From Pararobbsia alpina (GTDB lineage: Bacteria; Pseudomonadota; Gammaproteobacteria; Burkholderiales; Burkholderiaceae): a DNA stretch of 64,000 nt. Under the pieces are notes generated by a model. It was not told the DNA's origin. It saw nothing but the letters and a program-made list of their open reading frames with translations, and searched no databases. How positions within the stretch are numbered: the stretch's first letter is position 1; each line of letters begins with the position of its first letter. A program made the translations under genes and the position numbers. Shown here in pieces: positions 55,365-63,877 of the stretch. The stretch is from assembly GCF_902859895.1 (NCBI RefSeq), contig NZ_CADIKM010000004.1, positions 248,001-312,000 on the forward strand. Direction: 5' to 3'.

Positions 55365-56565
55365 TAGCAGCCGCCTCGAGACGCTGCACCGCTCCGGCTA
55401 TTGCCATCGCAATGCCCGTACGGCTGTAGAAGTCACCGTTGATCTGAGTATGGTCGACGACATAGTCGAGGAAGGCTTGATATAGATGCATGTCCGGCTG
55501 CTCGCCGTACGACCAGAAGTCGTCGAGCGAGCCTTGCCACGTTAGTCCCGGCATGCTGTAGATCGCCGTGCCGAGCGCGATCACCGGACGGCGGTGATGC
55601 AACGCCGACAAGCCAACCGTGCTGTTGACGACCACCGTACCGCGGGCGTTGTCTAGTAGGGTCGGCAAGTGACCGGCGTCGATAAAACGCAGGCGGTCGG
55701 CCACACCCAGTTCGCGAGCCACCTGCTCGGCATGGCGACGATAGTCGATGAGGCCAGTGTCAAGCGGATGGTTCTTGATCACGAGCTGGGTGTCGGCCGG
55801 CGCATGGCGCGCGAAGGAGTTCAGCACCTTTCTGATCGCTTGCCGCACGCCGTCGAAGGGCGAGTGCACGACGATCTGTGCATCGGAATTCAGTTGTAGC
55901 GGGAAAATGTAGTAGGCAAGGCGTTCGTCGAGCAGGTCGCGGGTGACGCGTTCCGCGTCGCGATAGTGCTGGCCCTGGCGCAACGCGCGAGCTGCCAGGC
56001 CCGAGTATTCGAAGAAGCCGTTTCTAGGGCGATGACTGCGGTAATGCGGGAAACGCGATGCGTAAAGCATGTTTGCGCTGCGATAGCGGATATCGTGAAA
56101 CGCGCGTTCGTAAAGGTTATAGCCGGTGTGCTGCCCGGCCGGACTCGGCGGTATGAACGAGCGTTGTTCCAGATACCAGCCGGGATCGCGCGGCAACTGG
56201 GAACGGCCGTTCACGCCGTGCTTTTCCAGGGTAAGCCAGTTGGGGCGAACGTAACCTTCCTCGAAGACATGGACCATTAAGCCATTAGCCTGCGAAATGG
56301 CATGCATGGGGCGGTGGATCTCGCGGCAATCCCCAAACATGACTACGTCCGTAAAGATGCCTTCTCTTATGCGATCAGCGTACCAATCAGATAGCTCGCT
56401 TGACTGGCCATAGAAATTCCAGCCGCAGCCGTCACCGGCGTAAACAATATCGCCGCCGCAGAAATTGACTCTACGAACCAAATGGCCCCGCTTACGCAGC
56501 GCAGCCGCCAATCGGCCAAAAAACGGAGAAGCCGTGCCTTGCAGGGCCAAAAAGGAGCGTTGCAT
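55357..56565 (-). CDS. wcbO: KpsS/LipB-like capsule lipid-anchor Kdo transferase
   Basis: 402 residues. N-terminus FLALQGTASPFFGRLAAALRKRGHLV and the body VHVFEEGYVRPNWLTLE, VIKNHPLDTGLIDYRRH and GTVVVNSTVGLSALHHRRPV are typical of KpsS-family proteins, which add the first beta-Kdo linker to phosphatidylglycerol in ABC-dependent capsules. This implies the capsule has a Kdo-lipid anchor. First gene of the seven-gene minus-strand operon, divergent from the export genes. Confidence 0.88.
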   Translation of the reverse strand: MQRSFLALQGTASPFFGRLAAALRKRGHLVRRVNFCGGDIVYAGDGCGWNFYGQSSELSDWYADRIREGIFTDVVMFGDCREIHRPMHAISQANGLMVHVFEEGYVRPNWLTLEKHGVNGRSQLPRDPGWYLEQRSFIPPSPAGQHTGYNLYERAFHDIRYRSANMLYASRFPHYRSHRPRNGFFEYSGLAARALRQGQHYRDAERVTRDLLDERLAYYIFPLQLNSDAQIVVHSPFDGVRQAIRKVLNSFARHAPADTQLVIKNHPLDTGLIDYRRHAEQVARELGVADRLRFIDAGHLPTLLDNARGTVVVNSTVGLSALHHRRPVIALGTAIYSMPGLTWQGSLDDFWSYGEQPDMHLYQAFLDYVVDHTQINGDFYSRTGIAMAIAGAVQRLEAAANV

Positions 56566-57006
56566 CTGCGAACGTCAAAGTGCGGCACCAGGCTTGTCCT
56601 TGGGACGCGACAAGCTTTCCCCTAAACAACCCCGAGTGATTTAAGTTGATGGCGGGTGGTCTTTAGCAGGCACAAAGGGTACATCATTGCTACTGAAATT
56701 AATAGGAGCCTAAGCGAAAATCTTGGATCATGTCGCCAGAACTTCGCGATAGCGTGACTCCTTTCGTGTCGCTATATCGATCGCCCTTGTTGTGTTCCGA
56801 GGCGTGCGCTTAGATTTATGTGCAACCGCCTGCTAGACCTCAAGGCTTGGTCAAGGCGCATCCATTGAGCGAGCGCTCGCGTCGGCCCGCTATAGATACT
56901 TGCGCAGTCATTGGCTGCAAGTGTTGCTGGCATGTCCCGTTCTCTCTGCTGATTCGCGAATGCTTCAGAAGGGAATCTGTAAGAGCCATCTAATTGGGAT
57001 AAGACT
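56566..57006. other. Divergent capsule promoter region
   Basis: No gene supported in these ~440 bp between wcbO (minus) and the wcbD remnant (plus). It is AT-richer than the coding flanks and presumably holds promoters for both capsule operons. I cannot pick a convincing -35/-10 pair or a JUMPstart-type element. Confidence 0.45.
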
Positions 57007-57226
57007 TTGGAAACAGTAGCTAACAATAAAACGGCAGTACCACCGGCGGGCAAGAAGCGAGGCTTGATCGAGCGCCTCGAGGGAGTCAATCGGCTCTTTG
57101 TCCTGACGGTCGTTTTGTCGACCACGATCGCCATTGATTATTTTGGCTTGATTGCCTCGGGGTGTATGTGTCAGAGTCACACTTCGTCGTGCGCAGCCCC
57201 GTGATCAGGGCATAGCTTAACACCCC
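57007..57226 (+). pseudogene. 5' remnant of a second wcbD/KpsE-like gene
   Basis: The frame from 57007 encodes KRGLIERLEGVNRLFVLTVV, then STTIAIDYFGLIASG, closely parallel to the start of intact wcbD (ERIKGINRLFACTVLVPTT, YYGFVASDVYVSES). After IASG the frame shifts: the alternative frame reads VYVSESHFVVRSPVIRA and stops at TAG near 57226. Only ~70 codons remain of a ~380-codon gene. It is a truncated tandem copy, probably from recombination in the capsule locus. Confidence 0.7.
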
Positions 57227-57317
57227 ACCGCGCCTCCACCACCCTCCCTCTCGCGAACTCAATCTTACGCGACAGCGCTACATTCCTGGATCAAAATTGG
57301 AAAACGTATCGAGCAGC

Positions 57318-58451
57318 ATGGCGACTCATTTGTCCGCCAAGCCCCCTAAGACCGTCAGGGAACGCATCAAAGGCATCAACCGTCTCTTTGCCTGTACCGT
57401 CCTCGTCCCCACCACGCTCGCCATCCTCTATTACGGGTTCGTTGCTTCCGATGTTTATGTCTCGGAATCGCGCTTTGTGGTGCGCAGTGTGCGGCAGCAG
57501 CAACAGACGAGCATGGTCAACGCGCTTCTGGAGGGAACGGGTTTTTCCAAAGCCGACGACGATACCTACCCGCTGATCGACTACATCGAGTCGCGAGATG
57601 CGTTGAGGGAACTCAATCAGAATGATTACATTCTGAACTCCTACTCCAAGCAAGGAGACTTCATCAGCCGCTTCCATACGATGCTCGGCGGCAGTTTCGA
57701 AAACCTGTGGCGGTACTATGGCAAACACATCGCGTCTGCCACGCTGGATCCCACGTCGTCGATCACGACCCTACAAGTACGGTCCTACACGGCAAAGGAT
57801 GCGGAGCAGATCAACGCGACGCTCATTCAGATCAGCGAACGTCTGATCAATCGCCTCAACGACCGCGCCGCCAGCGATACTGTCCAGTTCGCGCAACGTC
57901 AGCTGGAGCTTGCTGCCCAGAAGGCGAAGGATGCCGCAATGGCACTGGCGGCCTATCGCCAATCGCATACCGTTTTCGATCCCGAAAGGCAGTCCGCCCT
58001 CCAGCTTCAACAGGTAGCCAGCCTGCAAACGCAGCTGTTGGCGGCCCAGTCCCAGCTCGGCCAATTGCAGGCCATCTCGCCGCAGAACCCGCAGATTCCT
58101 GTTCTGCGCAAATATATCGACACGCTGAACAGCCAGATTCAGTCCGCGACCGGCACAGTGGCGGGCGGCCAGAACTCGCTGTCCGAGAAAGCAACCACCT
58201 ATACGCGTCTGGAACTCGATGCCGAGTTCGCCGACAAGGAACTCGCCGCGGCTATGGCCGCACTCGATAGCGCGCGCGCCGAGGCGCAAAAGCAGCAACT
58301 CTATCTCGAAGTTCTCGTCAATCCGAATACGCCGGATATTGCGGTTGAACCGAAGCGGATTCGTGGCATCATCGCCGCGTTTGCGGTGGGCGTCATCTGC
58401 TGGGCCGTACTGACGCTGCTGATCGCCAGCATTCGAGAGCATCAGGACTAA
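57318..58451 (+). CDS. wcbD: Capsule export inner-membrane protein, KpsE/CtrB/BexC family
   Basis: 377 residues from the ATG at 57318 (frame open from a TTG at 57297). TM1 near the N-terminus (LFACTVLVPTTLAILYYGFVAS) with VYVSESRFVVRS, a long periplasmic coiled-coil region (~185-345; QLELAAQKAKDAAMAL, QTQLLAAQSQLGQLQ), a VNPNTPDIAVEPKRIRG stretch and TM2 (IAAFAVGVICWAVLTLLIAS). It links the Wzm-Wzt transporter to the outer-membrane channel. The stop is 3 bp before wzm. Confidence 0.93.
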   Translation: MATHLSAKPPKTVRERIKGINRLFACTVLVPTTLAILYYGFVASDVYVSESRFVVRSVRQQQQTSMVNALLEGTGFSKADDDTYPLIDYIESRDALRELNQNDYILNSYSKQGDFISRFHTMLGGSFENLWRYYGKHIASATLDPTSSITTLQVRSYTAKDAEQINATLIQISERLINRLNDRAASDTVQFAQRQLELAAQKAKDAAMALAAYRQSHTVFDPERQSALQLQQVASLQTQLLAAQSQLGQLQAISPQNPQIPVLRKYIDTLNSQIQSATGTVAGGQNSLSEKATTYTRLELDAEFADKELAAAMAALDSARAEAQKQQLYLEVLVNPNTPDIAVEPKRIRGIIAAFAVGVICWAVLTLLIASIREHQD

Positions 58452-58454
58452 GCG

Positions 58455-59255
58455 ATGAACGCACCCTCCACCATACCGCTGATACGGTCCTTACGCATAC
58501 AGGCACGCATCATCCACGCATTGATCATGCGTGAGATCATTACACGCTACGGGCGACACAACATCGGTTTTGCATGGCTGTTTGCCGAACCCATGCTGTT
58601 CACGATAGGTGTCATGGCGTTATGGAGCGTCGCGCACGATGCCAATCCGAACCATCACATCAACATCGTTTCGTTCGCGCTGACGAGTTATTCGACGCTT
58701 CTCGTGTGGCGGAACGGTATAGGGCGATGCGCGCTTGCCATCGAACCTAATGCGTCCCTACTCTTTCACCGCAATGTCCGAGTGATCGATCTGTTTTTTG
58801 CCCGACTCGCTCTTGAAATCGGCGGTGTCACGCTATCGACTGTGACCCTGATGTTCGGTCTCGTGGCCGCCGGCATCATCGATCCCCCTGTCGACATCGT
58901 GAATATGGTGATCGGTTGGGGACTGTTGGCTTGGTATACCTGCGCGATGGGTCTGATCATTGGTGGCCTCACCGAATACAGCGAGGTAGTCGATCGCATA
59001 TGGCATCCACTCGCATATTTCCAGATTCCGGTATCCGGGGCGTTCGTCATGACGAGCTATCTGCCTCCTAAGGCGCGCGACATCGTGATGCTCTTCCCGG
59101 TTTCGCACTGCACCGAATTGTTCCGGTACGGGTATTTCGGAAGCCAGGTTACCCCCTACTACAGCATTCCATATGTCTGCACATGGTGTCTGGTCCTGAC
59201 TTGGTTAGGCTTTCTGGTTGTTCGCGGCGCATCTAAACGAGTAGAAATGCAATGA
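58455..59255 (+). CDS. wzm: Capsule ABC transporter permease (KpsM/Wzm)
   Basis: 266 residues with six predicted membrane segments and the ABC-2 opening [22 protein letters not shown] seen in KpsM/CtrC. The C-terminal part [21 protein letters not shown] is also typical. With Wzt it moves lipid-linked capsule across the inner membrane. The stop overlaps the wzt start (ATGA). Confidence 0.93.
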   Translation: MNAPSTIPLIRSLRIQARIIHALIMREIITRYGRHNIGFAWLFAEPMLFTIGVMALWSVAHDANPNHHINIVSFALTSYSTLLVWRNGIGRCALAIEPNASLLFHRNVRVIDLFFARLALEIGGVTLSTVTLMFGLVAAGIIDPPVDIVNMVIGWGLLAWYTCAMGLIIGGLTEYSEVVDRIWHPLAYFQIPVSGAFVMTSYLPPKARDIVMLFPVSHCTELFRYGYFGSQVTPYYSIPYVCTWCLVLTWLGFLVVRGASKRVEMQ

Positions 59256-59908
59256 TTGAGCTGATCGACGTTTGCAAGAAATATGAAGTGCGCGACGGTA
59301 AACGTCTGGTTTTGGATAATGTGAACTGCCAGATCAAACGCGGCGAGCACATCGGCATCCTTGGCAAGAATGGCGCAGGAAAATCAACGCTGATTCGCCT
59401 GATCAGCGGTTCCGAGTTGCCGACGGCCGGTCAGATCAAACGCGGGATGAGCGTCTCGTGGCCTCTCGCGTTTTCTGGCGGCTTCCAGGGTAGCCTGACC
59501 GGGCTGGATAATCTGCGTTTCGTTTGCCGCGTATACAGCGCTTCCTACGAAAAGGCTCTGCCTTTCGTTGAGGAATTCACCGGTCTCGGCAATTATCTGC
59601 GCGAACCCGTAAAACGGTATTCAAGTGGGATGAGAGCGAAATTGGCGTTTGCCATTTCGATGGCAATCGATTTCGATTGTTTCCTCATCGACGAAGTCAT
59701 CGCCGTAGGCGATTCCGAATTTCAGCGCAAATGCCATATCGAGCTATTCGAGAAACGCTCGGATCGAGCCATGATCATGGTTTCACACGACCCGCGCATG
59801 ATACGCGAGCACTGCACGCGCTCCTACGTTATCGAATCCGGCATATTAAGATATTTTTCCGACGTGGAAACCGCATACGAATACTACGAAAGACCATTGG
59901 GAAATTGA
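59252..59908 (+). CDS. wzt: Capsule ABC transporter ATPase (KpsT/Wzt)
   Basis: 218 residues: Walker [10 protein letters not shown], signature [16 protein letters not shown], Walker [14 protein letters not shown], and [11 protein letters not shown] (switch His). It lacks the C-terminal carbohydrate-binding domain of O-antigen Wzt, so it belongs to the KpsT capsule group that recognises the lipid anchor rather than the chain end. It ends 97 bp before a minus-strand gene. Confidence 0.94.
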   Translation: MIELIDVCKKYEVRDGKRLVLDNVNCQIKRGEHIGILGKNGAGKSTLIRLISGSELPTAGQIKRGMSVSWPLAFSGGFQGSLTGLDNLRFVCRVYSASYEKALPFVEEFTGLGNYLREPVKRYSSGMRAKLAFAISMAIDFDCFLIDEVIAVGDSEFQRKCHIELFEKRSDRAMIMVSHDPRMIREHCTRSYVIESGILRYFSDVETAYEYYERPLGN

Positions 59909-59934
59909 ACCCGCCCGACGGATCAGATCGCTTA

Positions 59935-60033
59935 GTCTTGCCGCAATACACCCAAGTTAAGAGTAAGACTGGCGTCTAGAAAGACGCCGGTAGCGGCAGA
60001 CCCGCTTAACTTGGGTGGATTCGGTCTTGCCGC
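59935..60033. terminator. Nested inverted repeats between convergent wzt and a minus-strand gene
   Basis: Perfect 13-bp arms CACCCAAGTTAAG (59949-59961) and CTTAACTTGGGTG (60005-60017) enclose an inner 7-bp hairpin GGCGTCT/AGACGCC (59971-59988). The direct repeat GTCTTGCCGC flanks them at 59935 and 60024. Probably a bidirectional terminator; the flanking direct repeats also suggest an insertion scar. Confidence 0.6.
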
Positions 60034-61448
60034 TTCACGAATACTTTCTCGACTCGCCCCCGAATCCAGTTTTCCGCATGGAGCCGGATTTCCACGTTCT
60101 TCGCGGGCTTCGACAACAAAAAGGGGAGTGTAAGTACGGACGGAACCGGATTCATTCCCGCCAGGTAATCCCGGATGGCAATCGCGTTGCCGAAATCGCG
60201 AGCGACATCGATCGACACGTTTCCGCTGGATTCAAAATCCTCTTCCAGAACAATACAGGCGATGTACGATCCTGCGTTCAGGTCGATGTATGGTCCCGAC
60301 ATCAAGTAACCCTGACGCCGCGGCAAATGTCCCGTGGGCAGATCACAGTCCGGGAATTTCATGACCGGCACCAGATTCTCGATATCCGGTCCATATGAAA
60401 ACGAGGCATCCCCGGCATCGCCCCTCGAGACCGACGGAGAAATACCGATATTGGACAGTGAGCGCCCCCTGCAGCACACTTCGGTACGCAAGATGTTGAC
60501 GCCGTCGGCTTGACCTCTGAGCGGAATCCTGACTGGTATATAGGCAATATCCTTGTCAAACGACACGATATCCGCGCTGCGATAGAAATAGTTCGTGCGG
60601 AAGCACGGAGACGAAAAACCCAGCACCGTCGTTTTGAAGATCAGATCCCCCCGTTCCAGCCGCTCCTTCATCCCGAAACTCAGATCGACATCCATGTTCT
60701 CGCAGTGGACGTCGCCCTGCACCAGCCGCTGGGCGTTCGGGGCCGCCAAAATCCTGGCAAATCTCTCCCGCTCCCCCTCCAGAAAGGCAATCGCATCGAA
60801 ACTGTCGCGATCGAGCAAAAAATTCCTGATCAGCGCCCTCAGTACACCATATCGCTTGAATTCTTCCGCCATCCAGTGATCGAAATAATCAATATACTGG
60901 ACATGGACATTCTCAATCTTTTCTATATTCCTTGCATTCTCAACGTCGTCGCTGTCGTTTTTCGATACGTACACATCCAACGATCTGACGGGATAGCTCC
61001 GGATAATATTTCGGACGTCGGACAGTTCTTCAGGTACGCCACATAGCTGATCGAAATGCGCGATGAAACGGGTATCCCCCATCATACGGCACGTGCGGGC
61101 CGACACCGTCGTCTGCGGAGAAATGGCGACGATCTTGTCTGCCTTGAGGTGGGCACCATAGAGGATGGCGCCATATGCACCCATGCTGTCCCCGATGCAC
61201 AAAACCCGCTTGTATCGGGCGCAAATCGTACCCAAATGGTCAATCACCTCGTGAAATGTCTCGCCCGCCCCGGCGATCCCGCCGGTATACCATGAGTTAT
61301 CGAGATCCTTGATCAGGATCGCCGAAAACTGATCACTGTGAGACAAGGAAGAAAAATCGAAGTCGTTTGCCTTCGACCCATTGGAATTGTAAGCGGTAAA
61401 CGCAATTATTATGGAGTCCGTGTCGCTCAGATTAGATCTAACCCACAT
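60006..61448 (-). CDS. Unassigned protein: alpha/beta-hydrolase-like domain plus C-terminal beta region
   Basis: 480 residues. The first ~215 resemble an alpha/beta hydrolase: nucleophile elbow CIGDSMGAYGAILYG (Ser88), an acid in SKNDSDD (Asp165/167) and a His in YFDHWMAEEF (His191). The remaining ~265 residues look beta-rich (ILRTEVCCRGRSLS; AGSYIACIVLEEDFESSGNV; VEIRLHAENWIRGRV). No signal peptide. I do not recognise the full-length family. In a capsule locus it could be a de-esterifying or acyl-transfer enzyme; that is a guess. Its stop codon lies in the right arm of the terminator palindrome. Confidence 0.65.
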   Translation of the reverse strand: MWVRSNLSDTDSIIIAFTAYNSNGSKANDFDFSSLSHSDQFSAILIKDLDNSWYTGGIAGAGETFHEVIDHLGTICARYKRVLCIGDSMGAYGAILYGAHLKADKIVAISPQTTVSARTCRMMGDTRFIAHFDQLCGVPEELSDVRNIIRSYPVRSLDVYVSKNDSDDVENARNIEKIENVHVQYIDYFDHWMAEEFKRYGVLRALIRNFLLDRDSFDAIAFLEGERERFARILAAPNAQRLVQGDVHCENMDVDLSFGMKERLERGDLIFKTTVLGFSSPCFRTNYFYRSADIVSFDKDIAYIPVRIPLRGQADGVNILRTEVCCRGRSLSNIGISPSVSRGDAGDASFSYGPDIENLVPVMKFPDCDLPTGHLPRRQGYLMSGPYIDLNAGSYIACIVLEEDFESSGNVSIDVARDFGNAIAIRDYLAGMNPVPSVLTLPFLLSKPAKNVEIRLHAENWIRGRVEKVFVKRQDRIHPS

Positions 61449-61799
61449 ATCCGCTCCAAATCAAACCAAAGTATACAAATCGGACGACAGGCATGATGCA
61501 GTCTGCATGGCCGTTTCATACTCGTCACGAAGAGAGATGACCGTGTCCATCCGGCGCCGGATTTCTGCTGTCCCCGTGTGAGGCCAAAGCGAGCCCGACC
61601 CGGATCTCGCCAAAACAATCCCCAATTTGACGATCCACTGACGCGCAAACAGGTCGGTTGCATCCCGCTCAGGGAAAAATCAATTCGGCTCGCCGGAAAC
61701 ATGGACACAATCCTGTTCCATACCACCGGTCTGGATGACGTTGTTTTTTCCTCTCTTAATGCAACGCACTCCAGCCCGGCAGACATCTACGCCCGCCGG
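61449..61799. other. Gap between two minus-strand capsule genes
   Basis: Apart from the open stretch at 61461-61679 (listed as a possible remnant) I see no gene, repeat or promoter motif that I can support. Confidence 0.4.
61461..61679 (-). pseudogene. Possible C-terminal remnant of a lost capsule gene
   Basis: A minus-strand frame of 72 codons with protein-like sequence (FFPERDATDLFARQWIVKLG; RRRMDTVISLRDEYETAM) ends at a TGA at 61463-61461. It has no start codon before Met49 and is preceded by an in-frame stop, so it looks like the 3' end of a gene cut off by rearrangement. No family recognised; chance remains possible. Confidence 0.3.
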
Positions 61800-63827
61800 T
61801 CAGGCGTCCAAGAGTTCCCTCAATTCCCGAAACACCTCGTCCACGGAAATATTGTTGATGCACGGCACGCCCTGCGCGCACTCCTCTGGATCGAAATAAA
61901 GCTGGCACCCGGCGCAAGGAACCTGACGGCCTATGATCACCCCGGTGAACTCCTGACCCCACTCGCGCCAGTCCGCACGCGCAGGGTGCAGGCTAACGGC
62001 CTTCACGCCACGCAGACTTGCCAGATGCTTGGGCCCCGAATCGTTGCCGACAAAAGCGGCGCTATACGAAAGCAGCGCATCGAAATGCTCGAACGGCAGT
62101 TTCTGCGCCAAATAGACCAGTTGGCCGCTCTCCAGCGCATCCTGCGGCAGCAACTCCCGGTGCGACTGGTCTTCCGCCATGTAGAGGACCTTCTTGCCAA
62201 GCGACAGGACCCTACAAGCGAGTTCCGGGTAATGCGGCCACCGGATGAATGCCAGACGAGAACCGCTGTGGAGGAACACATATTCATCGTCCTCAGCAAG
62301 ACCATAAGGCGTGATCATGCTCTTGCTGAGATCCGTACGACGGACAGGCTTCGCGCCGCTATCCAGCCAAAGTGCCAGTGCTTCAACGATAAGTTGCACC
62401 CACGACGAGTGACGGATGATGACCTCCCCTCCCTTGGGGCCGCGAGCTTCGGCAACCAGATCCATGGACTTATCGCCACCGCGGCGGAAACCAAGCGTCA
62501 TCGGCGCGCCAGTCATCGGCAAAAGCTTATGGCTGGGACCCGCAACCGAAAAATCGATGGCAAGATCAAATTTGTACGGTTTCAGTTGCGCAATCAACGC
62601 CTCTTGTCCGGCCCGCTCCACGATGCGGTCCCGCTGCTCAACATTGTCCGGGAAGTCGAGCAGGATGAGTTCATCGAAGACATTCAGGGTCCGCGCGAGA
62701 GCCGCATTGGCGGGACTCACTAACCCGACGATCCTGGATGTCGGCAGAATCTCACGCAGCCGGCGCAATGCGGGAACGGAAACGACCATGTCACCGAGCT
62801 GATCGGCTCGGAGAACCGCGACGTTCTTTAACTGGCCCGGATACGAGCGCGGGGACGGCTTGAAAACTAGACTGGGCAACGCATTGACCTGTTCGACAAC
62901 GGACAGCGTGGGATTCGGTTCGAGCGGAGGCACACTGGCCGGACTGCTCTTGCAATGCTCCGTGCCGATCGGCTCCGCCACGATAATGCGCTCCCGGCGC
63001 CACTCAATGCCTTCGCGAGCATCCCCTCTGATATTGGATGCCCGATAAACGAGCTCATATTCTCCATATGGGAATTTCGAGAAATCAATCCACGCGTTGT
63101 ACACGTATTTCCTGAGCTGCGAATTTTCCCTTTCGCGACGCAGGGGGGCGACGCGCAGTTCGCCCTTGTGTACCAATTCGCCATCGAGGAAGATCTCTAG
63201 AACGAGCAGCGGCGTGGCGGAAATGATGAAACCCCGCAGCGAGTCCACTCCACGTACCGTCGCGCCGATTCCCCAGCGAGTCCGCTGGTGGTTACCACCC
63301 CTCGTGATCACAAACTCTTCACGGTGAGCGTTATACAGCTGCTCCCGGGTTTTCGGGAGCATATCCTCGCTGATCAGGCCATTCACCTGCGCATCGATGT
63401 CATTCCCCGGCATGATGCGCTCACGCTCGAGCTTGAGCTCGGTACTGTTACGGAGACGATCCAGTTCCATTCTCGCCTCGTCCCAATCCGGCAGAATGGC
63501 TCTGACCTGCTCGTAGTACTTCTCGGCTTCGATGTATCGCCCAGTAATCTTGTAGAAATGTCCGAGCTGCAAGAGGACTTCCGCGTTATCGGACGCCTGG
63601 CGCAGAGCGTCCAGATAATGCCGCTCCGCCTTGGCGAAATCCCGGCCTTCCTTGTACATGTGGCCGGATATAAGGGAAAGACCCAAATTCCCGCCCCCCA
63701 GGGAAATCACCTGTTCAAACAGTTCAGCCGCAGCAAGAAAACTCCCCTGATCCTTGGCAATTAGAGCTCGACGCGTCAAATCCTCGCGCCACAAATTGGT
63801 ATTCAGACTCAATTTTTGTCCCGTCAA
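61800..63827 (-). CDS. TPR-containing GT9 glycosyltransferase (heptosyltransferase-like)
   Basis: 675 residues in three parts: TPR-like repeats ~20-130 (LLQLGHFYKITGRYIEAEKYY), a beta-rich middle ~170-295 (PLLVLEIFLDGELVHKGELR; FPYGEYELVYRASNI), and a GT9 domain ~335-675 (NVAVLRADQLGDMVVSVPAL; VFLHSGSRLAFIRWPHYPEL; FVGNDSGPKHLASLRGV) ending in a Cys motif (VPCAGCQLYFDPEECAQGVPC). GT9 enzymes use ADP-heptose, so this fits a heptose-containing capsule. A paralogue begins 50 bp upstream. Confidence 0.85.
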   Translation of the reverse strand: MTGQKLSLNTNLWREDLTRRALIAKDQGSFLAAAELFEQVISLGGGNLGLSLISGHMYKEGRDFAKAERHYLDALRQASDNAEVLLQLGHFYKITGRYIEAEKYYEQVRAILPDWDEARMELDRLRNSTELKLERERIMPGNDIDAQVNGLISEDMLPKTREQLYNAHREEFVITRGGNHQRTRWGIGATVRGVDSLRGFIISATPLLVLEIFLDGELVHKGELRVAPLRRERENSQLRKYVYNAWIDFSKFPYGEYELVYRASNIRGDAREGIEWRRERIIVAEPIGTEHCKSSPASVPPLEPNPTLSVVEQVNALPSLVFKPSPRSYPGQLKNVAVLRADQLGDMVVSVPALRRLREILPTSRIVGLVSPANAALARTLNVFDELILLDFPDNVEQRDRIVERAGQEALIAQLKPYKFDLAIDFSVAGPSHKLLPMTGAPMTLGFRRGGDKSMDLVAEARGPKGGEVIIRHSSWVQLIVEALALWLDSGAKPVRRTDLSKSMITPYGLAEDDEYVFLHSGSRLAFIRWPHYPELACRVLSLGKKVLYMAEDQSHRELLPQDALESGQLVYLAQKLPFEHFDALLSYSAAFVGNDSGPKHLASLRGVKAVSLHPARADWREWGQEFTGVIIGRQVPCAGCQLYFDPEECAQGVPCINNISVDEVFRELRELLDA

Positions 63828-63877
63828 TCAAATGAGCACAAATAGCATCCCGCACCGGCAGCATGCCACCCAGCTAC

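Noticed and set aside
57318-59908. wcbD-wzm-wzt as an O-antigen ABC exporter
   Set aside because: The ATPase lacks the carbohydrate-binding C-terminal domain and the partner is KpsE-like, both pointing to capsule export.
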